This document shows positions 38,827-50,930 of a stretch of 64,000 nt of DNA, in pieces (within the stretch, counting starts at the first letter, position 1; the number at the start of each line of letters is the position of its first letter). Source of the stretch: Sepioteuthis lessoniana (taxonomy: Eukaryota; Mollusca; Cephalopoda; Myopsida; Loliginidae); the NCBI GenBank assembly GCA_963585895.1, contig OY757904.1:154843919-154907918 (forward strand). Reading direction: 5' to 3'. Under the pieces are notes generated by a model, which was not told the origin of the DNA, did not search any database, and saw only the letters and a list, made by a program, of their open reading frames with translations. The translations under genes were made by a program, and so were the position numbers.

Positions 38827-40430
38827 TCATCATCATCATCATCATGTCGTGCCGCTAGCACGTATATCCCTGACTCTCTCTCGCCACATCTCCCTATCGT
38901 TCATCGCTTCTGGCAGGTCTTCAGGGCTACATCCCGTATCCTCATATAGCTGCTGTATGTATGTTCGGGCTGGTCGTCCTGCTATTGCTCGGCCATATGT
39001 GGGGGTCCATAGGAGTACATCACTTATGAGCTTGTCCCTGCTTCTCCAGCAGTGTCCTGCATGTCTGGTTCGTCTAGCTTGTATATTTTTCGTGATGGGA
39101 GGTAAGTGGTCGTATAGTTGGTGCCTTGTGGTGTCTTGCCGCCAGGACTTGTTCAAGATTGCTCGCAGCATTCTTGTGTAATTGCCGTCTAGCTTCTTCT
39201 CCAGCCGTTTTGTTAGCGTCCAAGTAGTGCATCCATACAGCAGTATCGACACGACCGCAGCCCGGAAGAAATTGAGTTTCATTTTATCGGTCAGGTCTGA
39301 TTTCCATATGATTGATAGCTTATCGATAGCTGTCCATACCTTCGTTAACTGTGTGTCGATGACTTTTTCGGTTGATAAGATACTGCTTCGTAGGTAGGTG
39401 AACTTGTCTACCAGTTTCAGAGAGGTTCCGTCTAGTGTGGAAATGTCGCCTGTTTGATTATAGCACATATATTCAGTTTTGTGTGCATTGACATGGAGGC
39501 CAATGCCTGCAGCAGCTCGTTCCAAACTATGCAGTCGTGTTTCAGCTTGGTTGGGTGTATTTGCCAGAATCGCTATGTCATCGGCGTAGTTGGCGTCGGT
39601 AATTGTTTTTGCAGGTTACCTTCTGCTTCTTTTCTTTGTCAGCTCAAAGCCGTTTTCTCTGATTTTATCAATCGATGTTCTAAGCACGTAGTCTAGACAG
39701 AAGATAAAGAGGTATGGGGCTAGCGTGTCCCCTTGTAGAACTCCTGCTACAATGTCGAAGTATTCTGTGTCTCCAGCCGGTGTTTCTATAGAGATTCGTT
39801 ATTGCTGTTACGGTTTCTTTTGGTAGGCCGTATGTTAGTAGGATTTGTTCCATATTCCCTCTGTGTATGGAATCGAAAGCCTTGGTAAAGTCGACAAATA
39901 GTAATGTCGCCTGTAGGTTTTTTGGCCGTACGCCTTCAAGGATTCTACGGGTGGTCAATATTTGTGAGAGCGTGGATCTATTTCTTCGGAAACCATTTTG
40001 TTTTTTCCTAATGATGTTGTCGATTTTGGGTTCTATGCGGTTTCGTAGTGGGGCATTGTAAATTGTGGCTGCAATGGATGTAAGTGTTATACCTTGGTAG
40101 TTCTTGGCTAATCCGGGGTCACCCTTTTTAGTGAAGGGGAAGAAGCATCTCTTCATCCACTTGTCTATCGGATTTTGATTATAGACTGAGATGCAGTGTC
40201 GGAGCAGTATGTCGTCCAATTGTCTGGTCTTCCATACTTCTGTGGTAATCACGTCAAGCCCAGCAGCCTTTCTATTTTAAATTTTTCTAAGAACCGAGTC
40301 GAGTTCTTGAGTGAACGGTCCTAGTTTAATGTTCAATTACTTACTCATAATTCTGGTGATTGGTTCATTCGTAACTTTTGGTGGGTTTCCTTGTAGATTT
40401 TCGAAATGCTGTTTCCACAGTTTTATGGTT
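38827..40430 (-). pseudogene. RTE-like LINE reverse transcriptase, 5'-truncated
   Basis: Minus-strand coding remnant. The frame at 39,680-40,252 carries NGFRRNRST and LFVDFTKAFDS (first catalytic Asp near residue 121). A frameshift near 39,780 follows, then the YADD catalytic box (39,577-39,588) in frame with the 227-codon part at 38,842-39,525. That part holds the thumb-like ILLYGCTTWTLT and a C-terminal domain. The 3' end is a (ATG)n tail, typical of RTE-type LINEs. The coding match stops near 40,430, and unit sequence resumes at 'ttaacattaaattgaatta', continuous at 21,009, which gives an empty site. The N-terminal endonuclease is missing and the copy is inactive. Confidence 0.88.
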
Positions 40431-40582
40431 AACATTAAATTGAATTATTACCGTTAGATAAATAATTGAAATGCTCTCACTTTAAAAATTAACTTTCTTT
40501 ATTCAATTTAATTCTAATTTAATTTTATAACAGCAGAAAAAAACCTGTAGGGGTGTGTTATTATTTGCAATCAAAATAAACG
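40431..40582 (+). repeat. Unit sequence between LINE and BEL/Pao
   Basis: Short AT-rich stretch with the 'ttataacagcag' landmark, matching about 27,020-27,110. Confidence 0.6.
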
Positions 40583-41058
40583 ATGTTATTGGGATTTTCC
40601 CAACTTTATATGGTAACAATATTGCGACGTCGGCAAGAAGAAAGAAACGCAACACGATTTAAAATGTTACAAAAAACATATATTTACATAGAAAGAGAGG
40701 AAAGAAAATATTGTCCTTGAAAACAGTTGGTTTGCGGGAAACTTATCCGTAGAAGGCATCCTTTTAACAGTTTGTATTTCCTGTGTCCTTTTGGTTGGTT
40801 TGAAGAAAATAGAGCCTTGTTTCTTGTTCTTCAGTTGTTTGAAAAATCTTCACAAGCGTGTATTGGCGTCTAGAAAACTGAGAGAACGGCGGGTAAGTCT
40901 TGATTCTGAGGAATCACACAAGCAAAAAAGGAAGGGCGTTCGTGGGAAACGCCCTCATAGGGGTTTGGAGAAAATCTAAAAAAAAAGTAGCCTGTGATTG
41001 GCTGTTTTTCATCCAATCACTGGGCGCCTAGTTAGCGACTCCGTAAATAATTTCAATA
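40583..41058 (-). mobile_element. BEL/Pao 3' LTR
   Basis: Direct-orientation match to 43,047-43,506 and 11,979-12,437. On the minus strand it lies downstream of pol. It differs from the 5' LTR at many positions, so the element is old. Comparison with 27,090-27,115 suggests a pre-insertion site of the 'cgatgtagac' type. Exact ends are uncertain by about 5 bp. Confidence 0.75.
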
Positions 41059-42205
41059 TTCTCCCCGAAAACAAAATTGCAATATGAAATCATTGTAACA
41101 TTTTTTTTCACACAGCTGCATGTTGTTTTGTTTTTAAAGTAGAAATAGCCAAAATTGAAACTTTGTATAAACTTATTTTAAGGCAAAAAAATAACCAAAG
41201 AAAGTTCCCGGAAAGGTTGAATTTTGTTTTATTCTTTTGAAGGCAAAAATAGCCAATGATGAAAGTTCAGAGGAAAGGTTGAAGTTTTGATTTTTTTTGA
41301 AGGCAAAAATAGCCAATGATGAAAGTTCAGAGGAAAGGTTGAAGTTTTGATTTTTTTGAAGGCAAAATAGCCAATGATGAAAGTTCAGAGGAGAGGTTGA
41401 ATTTTTGATTCTTTTGAAGGCAAAAATAGCCAATGATGAAAGTTCAGAGGAAAGGTTGAAGTTTTGATTTTTTTTGAAGGCAAAAATAGCCAATGATGAA
41501 AGTTCAGAGGAAAGGTTGAAGTTTTGATTTTTTTGAAGGCAAAATAGCCAATGATGAAAGTTCAGAGGAGAGGTTGAATTTTTGATTCTTTTGAAGGCAA
41601 AAATAGCCAATGATGAAAGTTCACAGGAAAGGTTGAAGTTTTGATTTTTTTGAAGGCAAAATAGCCAATGATGAAAGTTCACAGGAGAGGTTGAAGTTTT
41701 GATTTTTTTGAAGGCAAAATAGCCAATGATGAAAGTTCAGAGGAGAGGTTGAATTTTTGATTCTTTTGAAGGCAAAAATAGCCAATGATGAAAGTTCACA
41801 GGAAAGGTTGAAGTTTTGATTTTTTTGAAGGCAAAATAGCCAATGATGAAAGTTCAGAGGAGAGGTTGAATTTTTGATTCTTTTGAAGGCAAAAATAGCC
41901 AATGATGAAAGTTCAGAGGAAAGGTTGAATTTTTTTTTCTTTTTTTTTTTTGAAGGCAAAAATTAGAATGTAGAAAGGATGGAGATTTGTTTTCAACAAA
42001 GAACTCCAAAGTTTGAGAGAAGTTTATGTTGTATTTGTTTTTCTATGTAAAGAAATTCTCATTTTGGTGCACTAAGAGAAGTATAAAGAAATTCATCCCT
42101 TCAATCATAAAGTACAATATCATTAACACTTTGCTTTCTTTGTTTAGCAACATGTACCCCATAAGCAAAGGTATGTGAAGACCGTAAGTTTCAAACAAAC
42201 TGAAT
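41059..42205 (-). mobile_element. BEL/Pao 3' region, expanded by a minisatellite
   Basis: Between pol and the 3' LTR. Apart from the tandem array at 41,190-41,955 it is AT-rich and non-coding. Confidence 0.55.
41190..41955 (+). repeat. ~60-bp minisatellite, about 12-13 copies
   Basis: Tandem units of 58-61 bp built on 'gaaggcaaaaatagccaatg' and 'gaaagttcagagg'. Two variants alternate (TTGAAGTTTTGATTTTT and TTGAATTTTTGATTCTT), with AAAAATAGCC or AAAATAGCC forms, so the array grew partly by multi-unit steps. Open frames over it are translations of the repeat. The matching BEL/Pao copy at 7,796-12,437 lacks this region. Confidence 0.95.
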
Positions 42206-42707
42206 TTAATAGTATACATAAGGATTATTGGGACAGTTTCTATTTTTTAAATTTTGAGTCCTTTTAGGGTGTTGTTTTATTAGAACAGATGCACCCTTAG
42301 TATCTGGTACATCATTGGAGACTTTTGATTTTGCAACATCAATTTTCCCATCACCAACTCCCTTCGAGTCCGGTATTATTCTAGGATGGTGGGCATGAGT
42401 TAATGATACTTCTTCTTGAGTATACAGCGAGGCCGTCTTCACTAATTACAAATCTAGGAAACTGCAATGAATCCGGTTTGGCAAGATCACACGATAAGGC
42501 CGACCATAAATTCTGAAATTCTTTCGACACAATATCACCCCAGTCTAACTTTTGAGACCATAAATCTCTCAAGAGCATTTTGTCCTAGATAGTAACAGGT
42601 AAACATAGAGATAGTGGGTCGAAAACCCTTGCAGTTTGGGCCAATATACCTCTTTTAGTGTTAAAAGACTTGTCAATAGGTGACCCTGAAATCTGAAGTG
42701 TGTCTTC
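42206..42707 (-). pseudogene. BEL/Pao pol, region after RT
   Basis: The minus strand reads FNTKRGILAQTARVFDPLSL, the conserved block after RT in BEL/Pao pol (KRxxLSxxxxxFDPLG), then LLRDLWSQKLDW and LQFPRFVI. A stop separates the two parts. This is the section missing from the copy at 7,796-12,437, which has lost its 3' half. Confidence 0.8.
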
Positions 42708-43046
42708 TAGTCTTATTTATAAATGTTTTTGCCGACATTAATTCGATGGCAGAAGTTATTTTCCTTTTAAAGGAATCTCTATTAAAAAGTAAGGCACTCA
42801 CACCCATCATCTGCTTAAAGTCATTCATGTTGCTAAGCAAACAAATTAAGAACAAAGAAACAAAAGAATGGACGAAACTTAACCCCTACAATCGTAGTAG
42901 TGAACACCAAAAATATATGGATGCGTATACTCCTTTCTCAAGAGACGTCACGATTTGAAATTAATTTACACAAATCTATTTCGTGTTAAATTATTCCAAG
43001 TGAATTTTCGTAGCGTAAAACGCTATTATCAACTGTTTGCAAAGTG
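42708..43046 (-). pseudogene. BEL/Pao Gag start and 5' leader, joined to pol by deletion
   Basis: Almost identical to 11,648-11,978. At 42,707/42,708 the sequence jumps from the Gag N terminus to pol downstream of RT, so Gag core, zinc knuckles, protease and RT are all missing here. Confidence 0.8.
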
Positions 43047-43506
43047 TTGGGTTTTTCCCAACTTTATATGGTAACAATATTGCAACGTCGACAGGAAGAA
43101 AGAAACGCAACACGATCTAAAATGTTACAAAAACATATATTTACATAGAAAGAAAATATTGTCCTTGGAAACAGTTGGTTTTCGGGAAACTTATCCGAAA
43201 AGGCGTCCTTTTAACCGTTTCTATTTCCTGTGTCCTTTTGGTTGGGTTGAAGAAAATAGAGCCTTGTTTCTTGCGCTTCAGTTGCTGGAAAAATCCTCAC
43301 AAGCGTGTATTGGTGTCTAGAAGACTGAGAGAACGGCGGGTACGTCTTGATTCTGAGGAGTCACCCAAGCAAAAGAGGAAGGGCGTTCGTAGGAAACGCC
43401 CTCATAGGAGTTTGGAGAAAATCCCCCCCAAAAGGTAGCCTGTGCTTGGCTTTTTTTCACCCAATCACTGGGCGCCTAGTTAGTGACTCCGTAAATAATT
43501 TCAATA
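43047..43506 (-). mobile_element. BEL/Pao 5' LTR
   Basis: Counterpart of 11,979-12,437 with small differences. With 40,583-41,058 it brackets the deleted element. Confidence 0.75.
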
Positions 43507-44325
43507 ATGTAGACAAAAGAATATTCACAACAAGGCAATGTAAAGAATAATAAATTTATATATCATCTAGTTTTAAAAAAGGAAGCATTACAAAGCCAGT
43601 ATTAAAGTTCGAATATAGTTTGTTAATGTGTGTGTGGGTGTGTGTGTTTGAAACAGTGTATGAAACTAATAGGAATATTACGTTGAATGAGTATTTTGTT
43701 TCAGATTGAAGGGTAAGAATGTCAGAATTCTTATTTACGTTTACGTGTTTTTAACATGGTGTATACGAGAAGAGTAAATGTTAAAAGTGTCCTGTAGACT
43801 ATATGTGTATGTTGAGTTAATATTTCACACGAGGTAGTAATACGCAGAAGAATGGCAATGTATTTTAGAAGGCCGTGTTTTCTGCGATGTTGGTCGTTTG
43901 TGTCTTTCGGAATTTGACGAAGAGTCTGAGGTCGTGTGCGAGCGTGAGACTGCAACAATTCCATCCGAAAGGCAGAACAGGAAAGGAAAAAGGTTGCACA
44001 CTATATACGCAGCCAGGTTACGTGTCTTGAGCTATGTTTGGCTAGCTGGTAGAGCAAGGAATGAGAGAATAAGCTATCAATATAGTAGAGTATATATGGT
44101 AACCATGTCACATGACCTGCTCTAAACACACGATTTTTTTTGTGGGACAAAATCAAATGTACAGATGTAGTTGGGCGCATAATACACGTGCTTTTTCTGT
44201 CCAAAAGGTTCCCAAAATTAATTAATTTACTGATGTCACAACCTTTTGTTTCGGGAAAGAGTGAATTATGGATACTATTTTTTAGATTTTTAGGCAACGA
44301 GCGGTCATCGACGACCATTTAAAAA
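43507..44325 (-). repeat. Left inverted arm, B2
   Basis: Near-identical to 12,438-13,260. Pairs with the right arm at 44,853-45,567. Confidence 0.75.
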
Positions 44326-44640
44326 TGTAGAAGTGTAAATCCTATAAACCCATTATTTGTCTAAGAATTACCGTTCGAATCCAATATCCACATTGAATAT
44401 TCGACAGATTCTAAGAAGAAGAAAAAAGAAGATCCTATTTACGATGATTATTAAAAGTTAAAAAAAATGAAAAAAGAAATTTCTTTTGATATTCAATGAA
44501 ACTTTGTATATATTTTTTCGTACAAGTGCTTGGAACGGATTACTGGAAACTAAACACCTTCTCCCAGCATTTTTATGTCATTAAAAAATATACCTGTTAT
44601 TGCAAACATCCAGATATTTTAATGTTAATAAAATTATTCC
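44326..44640 (+). repeat. Central spacer, B2
   Basis: Near-identical to 13,261-13,573. No gene seen. Confidence 0.65.
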
Positions 44641-44712
44641 CTCCCCGGCGGGGAATCGAACCCCGGTCTCCCGCGTGACAGGCGGGGATACTTACCACTA
44701 TACTACCGAGGA
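44641..44712 (-). tRNA. tRNA-Asp (GTC)
   Basis: Identical to the 13,574 copy, with intact stems, promoter boxes and a nearby minus-strand TTTT. Again in the loop between inverted arms. Confidence 0.93.
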
Positions 44713-44852
44713 CAGACCTGCGTGTCATCCCTGACTGATGATATTTAAACTGATAATAACAACAAGACTCGCTTAAGTTTGTTCAAAGATTCTGTTAATG
44801 ATAGACGTTGACATAACCTACCTTTAGGATTTACACTCCTGTACCTTTTAAA

Positions 44853-45607
44853 TGGCCGTCAATGGTCACGTGCTGGAGAATATCCTACAGAAATAACATC
44901 CATGAATCAATTGGTGGACTTCAGTAAATTAATTAGTTACGGGAACCTATTTGACAGAGAAATCACGTTTCTTGTGTTGCCAACTACGTCTGCGCATGTG
45001 ATTTTGTCCCGGGACAAAGAAATCTTGTATTTACTGACGGTCACGTCACATATACTTTTGACTTTCACTAACTCGCTCTCTCATTCTTCGCTCTCCCAGA
45101 TAATGACACATAACTCAAAACAACTAACATGGACGACTATATAGTCTGCGATTCCGATATATCACGCTTTTTTTCCGCTCTCGTTCTACTTTCCGGCGAT
45201 ACATGTTCCAGTATCACACACCCACACAGCCACAAATATCTCGTCACATCCTCATAGAGACAAACGACCAACGTGAAAAAAAAAAAAAAAAAACCTGGCT
45301 CTCCCAATTACATTGCAATTTTCATGTGTATCAGTACCTCACGAGGAACTCTCATTCATCACAATATTCATGTTACTTACACACGTAGACACACATACGA
45401 ATATTAAACAAAAAATATTTGTACATTCATACTGTTTTTGTAATGTTTTCTTGTTTTGTTTGTTAATAAATACATCTATTTATTCTTATATGGCTTGTTG
45501 TGAATATTTTTAGTTGATGTCATTTATATTATTTGCATTTTAACAACATACACAATAAACCCTCAGATATTTCAGCATGTTGGGTATGAGGCTGAAAGTT
45601 GCCACAA
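44853..45607 (+). repeat. Right arm, B2
   Basis: Matches 13,786-14,540. One CACGTG near 44,963 has become CACGTT. A longer A-run is present near 45,276-45,292. Confidence 0.7.
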
Positions 45608-45611
45608 CTTG

Positions 45612-47425
45612 CTTACAAACATAAACAGATCGGATTACTCGTTTGCCCTAGAACAATTACATCCGGGTACGACCGGAAATGACGAAGCCCTTTTCGACCC
45701 TAACCTGCCGTTTCAGCTAAGAAAGGGGAATAAATAACATTTAACAACATTTACAAAACACTCCTGCCAGAAATAACAATAAAAATGGAATTAATTATTT
45801 TCGCTCGCCTATACCAGGCTAAAGAAGGACTTATTTCCTACACCCATTTTTCAGAGAAGAACTTTCTATTTACGTGGCGTGGCAGAGTGGTATTCAATCC
45901 CTTAATATAAACAAGACTTTGAGGGGAGAAATTCAGTTGTCCTAACGACGCTCTTTAGTTGTTGGGTATGATCTTTCCTCTCCAGTCGTTGGGTGGCATT
46001 CGGTAGGCCGTTGTACCTCTGCGTGGTTCTGCCGGATATGCCTCGGCACTGGAGAGTTCCTCCCACCTCAGGGGGCCATGACCCAAGCTTTTACCCCTTC
46101 GCGGGGAGGGTATTGCCTGGTTCCTGAGGCGCCCCAATAAGGGAAATGCCGACGGGGCCTGAGGTATTTTAGGCCTTGCCGGGCGCGTGTTGGCTTCGGC
46201 CCTGCGACCGGTCCCACTAAAAAACGGCCTTGTGCCACATTCATGCGATGGCGGGACGTATGATGAATACACTGGTCCCAACGACGCTCTTTAGAGGTCG
46301 TGTATGATCTTTCCTCTCCAGTTGTTGTGTCGCATTAGGTAGACCGTCGTACCTCTGCGCGGTTCTGCCGGGTGTGTCTCGGCACTGGAGAGTTCCTCCG
46401 GCCTCAGGGGGCCATCGCCCAAGGCTTTTACCCCCTTTTGGGGGAAGCTAGGTTTATTGCCTGGCGCCAGAGTCATCCCTAATAAGAGGAATGCTGACGG
46501 TGCCGAAAGTATTTTTAGCTTTGCCGTACGCGTGTGGGCTTCGGTCCTGCTACCGGTCCCACCTTAAAAACGGCATTGTGCCTCATTCCTGCGTTGGTGG
46601 GACGTATGATAAATGACAGAGGTCGCACAACGCTCTCAGGAGCCGCTCTCAGCGGGTTCCGATATGATCGAATTTTACGTCATGTGGTTGTGTTCGCCTT
46701 TCCTATCAGATAATTATGCATAAAAGGTCCTTTTAAGGGCCATAAGAGTTCACATTCTGCGGGTTGGAGTATCTCTGACGGTCATTAACGACGAGTCGAA
46801 GTAGACGGCCCGGAGGCAAACACGAAGCGGACTCTAAGACCATCCGGTATTAACCATTTCGATCGGTTCCGCTCGCCCGTTTGGCTGCACAGCACTAAAG
46901 GCACGTGTTAGTCTTTAGCTACCGCAGCGCTAAGATAACAGCAATTTTAGCAGCGGCCTCCTGGCCTGTTCATTCGACAATGCAGAGCTTTGGCACCGCA
47001 AGCCTTAGCTACACTCCCGATACGTCTGCACAGCTTTGGCGCGGCAAAGCCATAGCTACTGTCTCCGAATCGTTCGTACAGCTTTGGCACAGCACAGCTA
47101 TAGCTACCGTCCCGACCGTCCGCACAGGTTTGGCGCGGAAAAGCTATAGCTACCGTCAACGATACGCCCGCACAGCTTTGGCACGGGAAAGCCATAGCTA
47201 CCGTCAACGATACAGCCGCATCGCTAGGCGCACGACGAAGCCCTAGCTTCACCAATTCGCTCGCTAAACTTCGTATGTGCTAAGGCCGGACAAACCTTAG
47301 CCACGGATTCCCCGTCCGTTCACTTGGTCCGTAGTACTAAGACACGGCTCAGACTTAGTCACCAACTCGCTCGACTCTACACGACCAATCTGCCAACACC
47401 GACTTCGACCACGACGCTCCAGCAA
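45612..47425 (+). repeat. Repeat X, full copy in B2
   Basis: Near-identical to 14,545-16,360, with the two tandem GC-rich units at 45,948-46,255 and 46,282-46,610 and the hairpin array at 46,833-47,361. A few differences fall in stems and loops of the array, for example near 47,087-47,100 and 47,131-47,135. In the second of these the B2 form (TTTGGCGCGG) restores a GGC seen in neighbouring units. Confidence 0.7.
46833..47361 (+). ncRNA. Hairpin array, B2 copy
   Basis: Same ten-member series of short inverted repeats as 15,770-16,296, at the same spacing. Near 47,079-47,104 the right arm reads GCTATAGCT instead of GCCATAGCT, weakening one stem. Whether it is transcribed is unknown. Confidence 0.42.
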
Positions 47426-48897
47426 TTAATCAGTTAAAGAAATGGTTAATATTGAATTGAATTGGAGTTTTAGTTTATTCTTGTTGAGAATAAATCCGTA
47501 ACTACATGACGCATGCAGTCTTGATTGTTTTATTGCTCTTACTCTACAGATAGGTCTACGTTAATCGGTTAAAGAAATGGTTAATACTGAAATGAATCAT
47601 TAGATAAATAGATTGTTGAAGCCATTTAACTATGTGTAAGTGAATTCGAACAGGCTCGTTTAAAAATGTTACAGACAAACTATTTTTTACGAACCTCATA
47701 TTTGAGCTTTAGGGAATACGGAGTACGCCTTCATTGCTATCACTCCCAGGTTCACTGTAGATTAGAGCGATAGGATCTGATAGGGTCCAATCTATGGGTC
47801 AAATAGAACACTTTGATCATTTAAGCAGTGTGTAAACAAATGACTGATGTTTAATTAAATTGTTAGTGATTCAAAGCAACACTTGGAACCATATAATTAT
47901 TTGGCTTCTTTAAAAACGTTATTAACAAAACGTTTACCAATGTTGATATGCCATTAAAACCAAACCAAACCAAATCCCATATATCTAATATATATGTATA
48001 CAGAAGAGTTGACATTAAATATCCTAAAATGGTTGATATGTCTGACTGAATTAAATATTGGTTATAAAACATTAGTAAAATATTGAAGAGTTCTAAATGG
48101 TACTTGATGCCGCCTTGCTTAACACTTTGCATTATAAATTAAGGATCAAGGGTAAAGTGGAGCAATCCAGGGAATGTAGTTGCGCCCTTCCCTATATCTC
48201 GGTATTGGCAAGAGAACCTTCGGTTCGAACTCGACAACGAACGCCAACTTTACTAATATATGTATAAAGAGGATTCGGCATTAAATAACCTAGAATGGTT
48301 GATATGCCATAAAACCCAACCAAACCAAACGAAACTAATGATCAATTCCAATTGGCAATAAAACCTTAGTAAAAGATTGAAGAGTTCTATTCGACCGATA
48401 GATTGGACCCAAACAGGTATCAGTACTCATGGTCATCGTGGAACTGAGAGTAATGATAATGAAAGGGTACTCCATATTTCCGAAAGCCTCAAGAATCGAG
48501 CGCCAACATCAGATGCACTTTAATGTCGTGCCCAACATCCTGAATGGTTTCATTCTATTCAATATTATTCTTTTGTTTGCATACAGTGAAATGGTTTCAA
48601 GTATAATAAATAATTAAATAGTTCCATGTGACTTATAGATGGCACCCGAAATTGCTGTCCTTTTAAATGTTTTTATTTTCTTAATTTAATCTCAAAACAA
48701 CAGCAAGAATCGATTAGCTGTGTTAGAGTTAGCGTTTTGATTTGACACCACAATTGAATATTTGAGAGAATCTGCGCAGAAGAAGAAGAAGAAAAATAAG
48801 AAGGAGAATAAAATCGTTGTTACTATGATTATTAAAATTTACAAAAAAAGGAGCGTTTTTACCAATATTAAATGAAGTTTTCTATTTTCTTTCGAAT
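47426..48897 (+). repeat. Unit sequence, B2; no gene seen
   Basis: Near-identical to 16,361-17,830, with small indels (for example near 47,853 and 48,051). Confidence 0.6.
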
Positions 48898-49625
48898 TCG
48901 TAAAGAAAGCGCTAACAGTACTTTAGAAGAAAAAGTAAAAGCCTAAAACACCTAATGCTACCACAGCCCCCCCCCCACCAAGAGAAAGGGGGAAAAAATG
49001 AAATGAATATCCCCCCCAGTAGTCCGCCTCCAAAACTATCTAAAATTCAGTAGTAAATAAAAGTTAAAACGAAGAAGTAGCATTTGAACTCAGGAGCCAA
49101 CAGGAAGAAATATATCAATATTGGTCAGTATGTCTTTAAGTCCTATCAATTTAAAATGCTGAATTTTACAAAATGTTATGCTATATTTTGTTTGTGAAAT
49201 AATGCTTAAACTATGCGTTTTAAATGTAAACCCACGCTTACTCTACTATAAAGCCAAATTGATGTTAAGACTCTTTCCAAGTGTCAGCGAACAAGGTAGA
49301 ATGTTTTTGAATCTCTTCTATAATATAATTTTAAAATTCGTAAAGAAAGCCCTAACAGTAGTTTAGAAGAAAAAGTAAAAGCCTAAAACACCTAATGCTA
49401 GCACAAGCCCTCCCCCGCAAGAGAAAGGGAAAAAATAAATAAATAAATAAAATGAATATTCCCCCCCCCCCCAGTAGACCGCCTCCAAAACTATCTAAAG
49501 TTCAGTAGTAAATAAAAGTTAAAACGAAGAAGCATTTGAACTCAGGAGTCAACAGGAAGAAATATATCAATATTGGTCAGTATGTCTTTAAGTTCTATCA
49601 ATTTAAAATGCTAAATTTTACAAAA
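48898..49625 (+). repeat. Direct repeat pair R1/R2, B2
   Basis: R1 is 48,898-49,173 and R2 49,338-49,625, matching 17,831-18,105 and 18,270-18,556. C-run and AAAT-run lengths differ between blocks. Confidence 0.75.
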
Positions 49626-50329
49626 AAATTAGGGATTAGTAAAAGGGGGTTAACTATACTACATATTATAACATCTCCCTCCTTAATTGAGAGAGGGCTC
49701 TTGTTTAATCAGTCTTTTTATATATTTATTTATTTTTCATTCATAAAATTGTTAATGGGAAGCCATAGTCTTTTATTTATTTATAAAGAGCGGGGGAACT
49801 TTAGAGGTCTAGTCACTGGGGAGTCTATATACACCGCCGGGATCGTCTTGGTTCTGGAATGGATCTATAGGGCTTGCTGGTATGGGATTCAGTGGTTGGA
49901 TGCTTTACCAGTACAGGCTGTGTTCGTTCCTCAGGTATCATTCTCTGGCTGGGGCCTGTCGATGACTCACTCTGAAGTTTACGATGCGGTGAGGGAACAT
50001 TGGCAATGGTATGTGGTTCTTTTTGTGATTTGTTTGCATCGGTAATAGGTGGTTGGTCATGTCTGTCCTAAAGTTTTGTGTCTCTTTTATCTGGTCTGAT
50101 GAACTGCCTATTTCTTTGTGCTACCATTTTCAGACTCTATGTATGGCCTTGGACAGGTAGCATAATGGTAAATCATTCCAGGTTCCCATAGCCTTGTTTT
50201 CTCATGCTGGACATAGACTTTCTGGCCAGTGTTTAAATGTGGATGTTGTCTGCTATTGTATCTGTTATTGCAATCTATCGATTTTTCTTTTCGCTTCTGT
50301 ATTGCAATTCTTGTGTTGTATACCCACAT
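49626..50329 (-). pseudogene. Ty3/Gypsy integrase tail with 3' end
   Basis: As 18,600-19,100, but retaining about 165 bp deleted in B1. Read on the minus strand, the C-terminal tail (50,108-50,329 and beyond) is followed by stops, then a GGAGGGAGA purine tract (about 49,674-49,684) and TGTTATAA, which looks like a PPT and LTR start. The LTR would extend leftwards into R2, but its other end was not located. Confidence 0.65.
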
Positions 50330-50736
50330 ACATATACAAATATAAGCGGAAACATAATCAAAGATGATTTACGAACTTTAATGGACGAACGAACACACTT
50401 ATTTATAGAAATATGTATCTCTCACACATTATTCTCGATGTTTCTGTGGTGTGTGAGAGATGGGTGGAGACAGGAACAAACGGCTATATTGACCCAACTT
50501 CTTCTCTTGACCATAGCAAGCTGTGTAATCTTCAAGAACCCACTTAGGACTTCTTCCGCATCTCGGCTGAAGTGGTTTAAAAAAAAGAAAAAAAAATTTT
50601 TTCTCAATATTCAATGACATTCTGCTTTTCATTCTCTCGTACATTTGAGTTTCATAAACTGAATTGCTTGGAATGGATTATTGGTCACTAAACACCTTAT
50701 ACATTCATTTTAATGTTAATAAAAAAAAAAAATTAC
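50330..50736 (+). repeat. Unit sequence, B2; no gene seen
   Basis: Near-identical to 19,101-19,506. Confidence 0.55.
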
Positions 50737-50803
50737 GTCCCCGGCGGGGAATCGAACCCGGTCTCCTTCATGACAAGTGGAAATACCACTACCCTGCCGA
50801 GGT
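50737..50803 (-). pseudogene. tRNA-Asp-derived pseudogene
   Basis: Same eroded form as 19,507-19,573. It retains a CCGAGG acceptor end where B1 has ACGAGG. Confidence 0.85.
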
Positions 50804-50930
50804 CCGGATTGCCAGTTTTGCCTAATTGTTGATATTTTAACAGATAATAATAAGACTTGCATAAGGTTGTTGACTGATTATGTTAATTAAAGACCTTGGT
50901 TTAAATTTTAGGATTTACCCTCCTATATCT

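Noticed and set aside
41173-41959. 169- and 112-codon frames of repeating HHWLFCLQKNQNFN-type peptide
   Set aside because: Translation of the 60-bp minisatellite; units of 58-61 bp shift frame, so no protein is conserved.
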